DNA from: Morchella semilibera
Lineage: Eukaryota > Ascomycota > Pezizomycetes > Pezizales > Morchellaceae
Reading direction: 5' to 3'
DNA: 64,000 nt
Assembly (NCBI GenBank): GCA_009192285.1
Contig: CM018608.1
Coordinates: forward strand, 700,201-764,200
A program made the translations under genes and the position numbers. Under the pieces are notes generated by a model. That model saw nothing but the letters and a program-made list of their open reading frames with translations. It searched no databases and was not told the DNA's origin. Position 1 is the first letter of the stretch, and every line of letters begins with the position of its first letter. Of the stretch, positions 63,309 through 64,000 are shown piece by piece.

Positions 63309-64000
63309 CTACCATGAGCCAACTTGAAAGACCTTCGTACCGCTTAAAAGATCAGGCACCAGAAATCCAAACAATCTTGAAGATCGCAAATGATGGAGTT
63401 GATGCATATACATTCCTTATGGAACCATTTAGTCTTCCAGATCCGTTGAATCTTGCATTACAAAAAAATTATGGCAGGAATCTGCAACCAAAGCCAAAAT
63501 GGATCCCCCGATCCTAAGTAACACCTACCTCAAGATTGTAGGTTATAAATTCCATTACTTGAATAAATGGTTATTAATTTTACAAGATGAAAGACTTTCA
63601 TGTTTATGCGAAATCTAGATTACTCAATCGAATGAAGTCAAAACTGGAAAGATCACTTATACGGATTCAGTGAACTATCAACCACAGAGAAAAAAACTGA
63701 ACGTGCAGTATATCTTTTGTATAAAGATAGATTCCTATGTCAACCAAAGCATTACGAGGTAATCAGATCTCTTTATAAAAATTAGCAAAAAAACTAATAA
63801 TTATCTCATATAGGATATTAAATTCTATTTTTTAGCTCCCGAATTGATTGAATTAATATATCCATATATATTACCATGATACCACCGGACGAGTTCGAAA
63901 AGATGATATATTTCTTGAACAAATAAATCATAAATTTATTTGTTTAGTTTCGACTGCCATATGGTATAATTTACGTCGAATATCATTAGGAAATCCAACG
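63309..64000 (+). other. Further degraded AT-rich element sequence
   Basis: Short protein-like pieces (for example LERPSYRLKDQAPEIQTILK near 63320) occur on the plus strand up to the window edge. No complete gene can be built. The sequence runs off the window. Confidence 0.35.

Overview
The window is nuclear DNA of a filamentous ascomycete fungus. Introns are short (about 45-90 nt) with GT-AG borders and CTAAC-like branch points. The recognisable genes are fungal: UTP20, SEC8, DOP1, a PTR2-type peptide transporter, clathrin light chain, transketolase and poly(A) polymerase. Gene density is low, with long intergenic stretches that repeat the palindrome TACATGTA. That may suggest an early-diverging Pezizomycotina lineage, but the genus cannot be named from sequence alone.

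Layout: 1-4.9 kb has no supportable gene. 4.9-6.1 kb (-) is a 2-oxoglutarate/Fe(II) dioxygenase with a 12-nt microexon. 6.2-7.0 kb holds a gene fragment, a nested hairpin and a tRNA-like relic. 8.07-8.80 kb (+) is a secreted protein, probably a GH134 mannanase. 10.1-12.5 kb (-) is an unrecognised 779-residue protein. 13.8-15.6 kb (+) is a nucleotide-sugar/triose-phosphate-type transporter, tail to tail with a POT peptide transporter at 17.1-19.0 kb (-). A small TA-flanked pogo-like element lies at 20.2-20.4 kb and a four-finger C2H2 protein at 21.6-22.5 kb (-). SEC8 (23.5-27.6 kb, -), UTP20 (29.0-37.2 kb, -), transketolase (38.3-40.9 kb, -) and poly(A) polymerase (43.1-45.4 kb, -) follow. Clathrin light chain (45.8-46.8 kb, +) and DOP1 (47.6-53.3 kb, +) complete the conserved block. 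Most of these are core housekeeping genes: exocytosis, 18S rRNA processing, pentose phosphate pathway, mRNA 3' ends and vesicle coats.

From 53.4 kb to the end the sequence is much more AT-rich and belongs to mobile DNA. A four-exon, apparently intact gene of unknown function (54.4-55.7 kb) precedes a Helitron Rep-type ORF (55.9-58.4 kb) and a PIF1-type helicase (58.7-60.1 kb). The Rep and helicase parts carry several frame breaks, one exactly at the Rep tyrosine motif. A 1.7-kb degenerate satellite (60.7-62.4 kb) and a second broken ORF cluster (62.8-64 kb) follow.

Exon borders were placed by eye from splice signals, reading-phase agreement and remembered family conservation. No alignment or RNA evidence was available.
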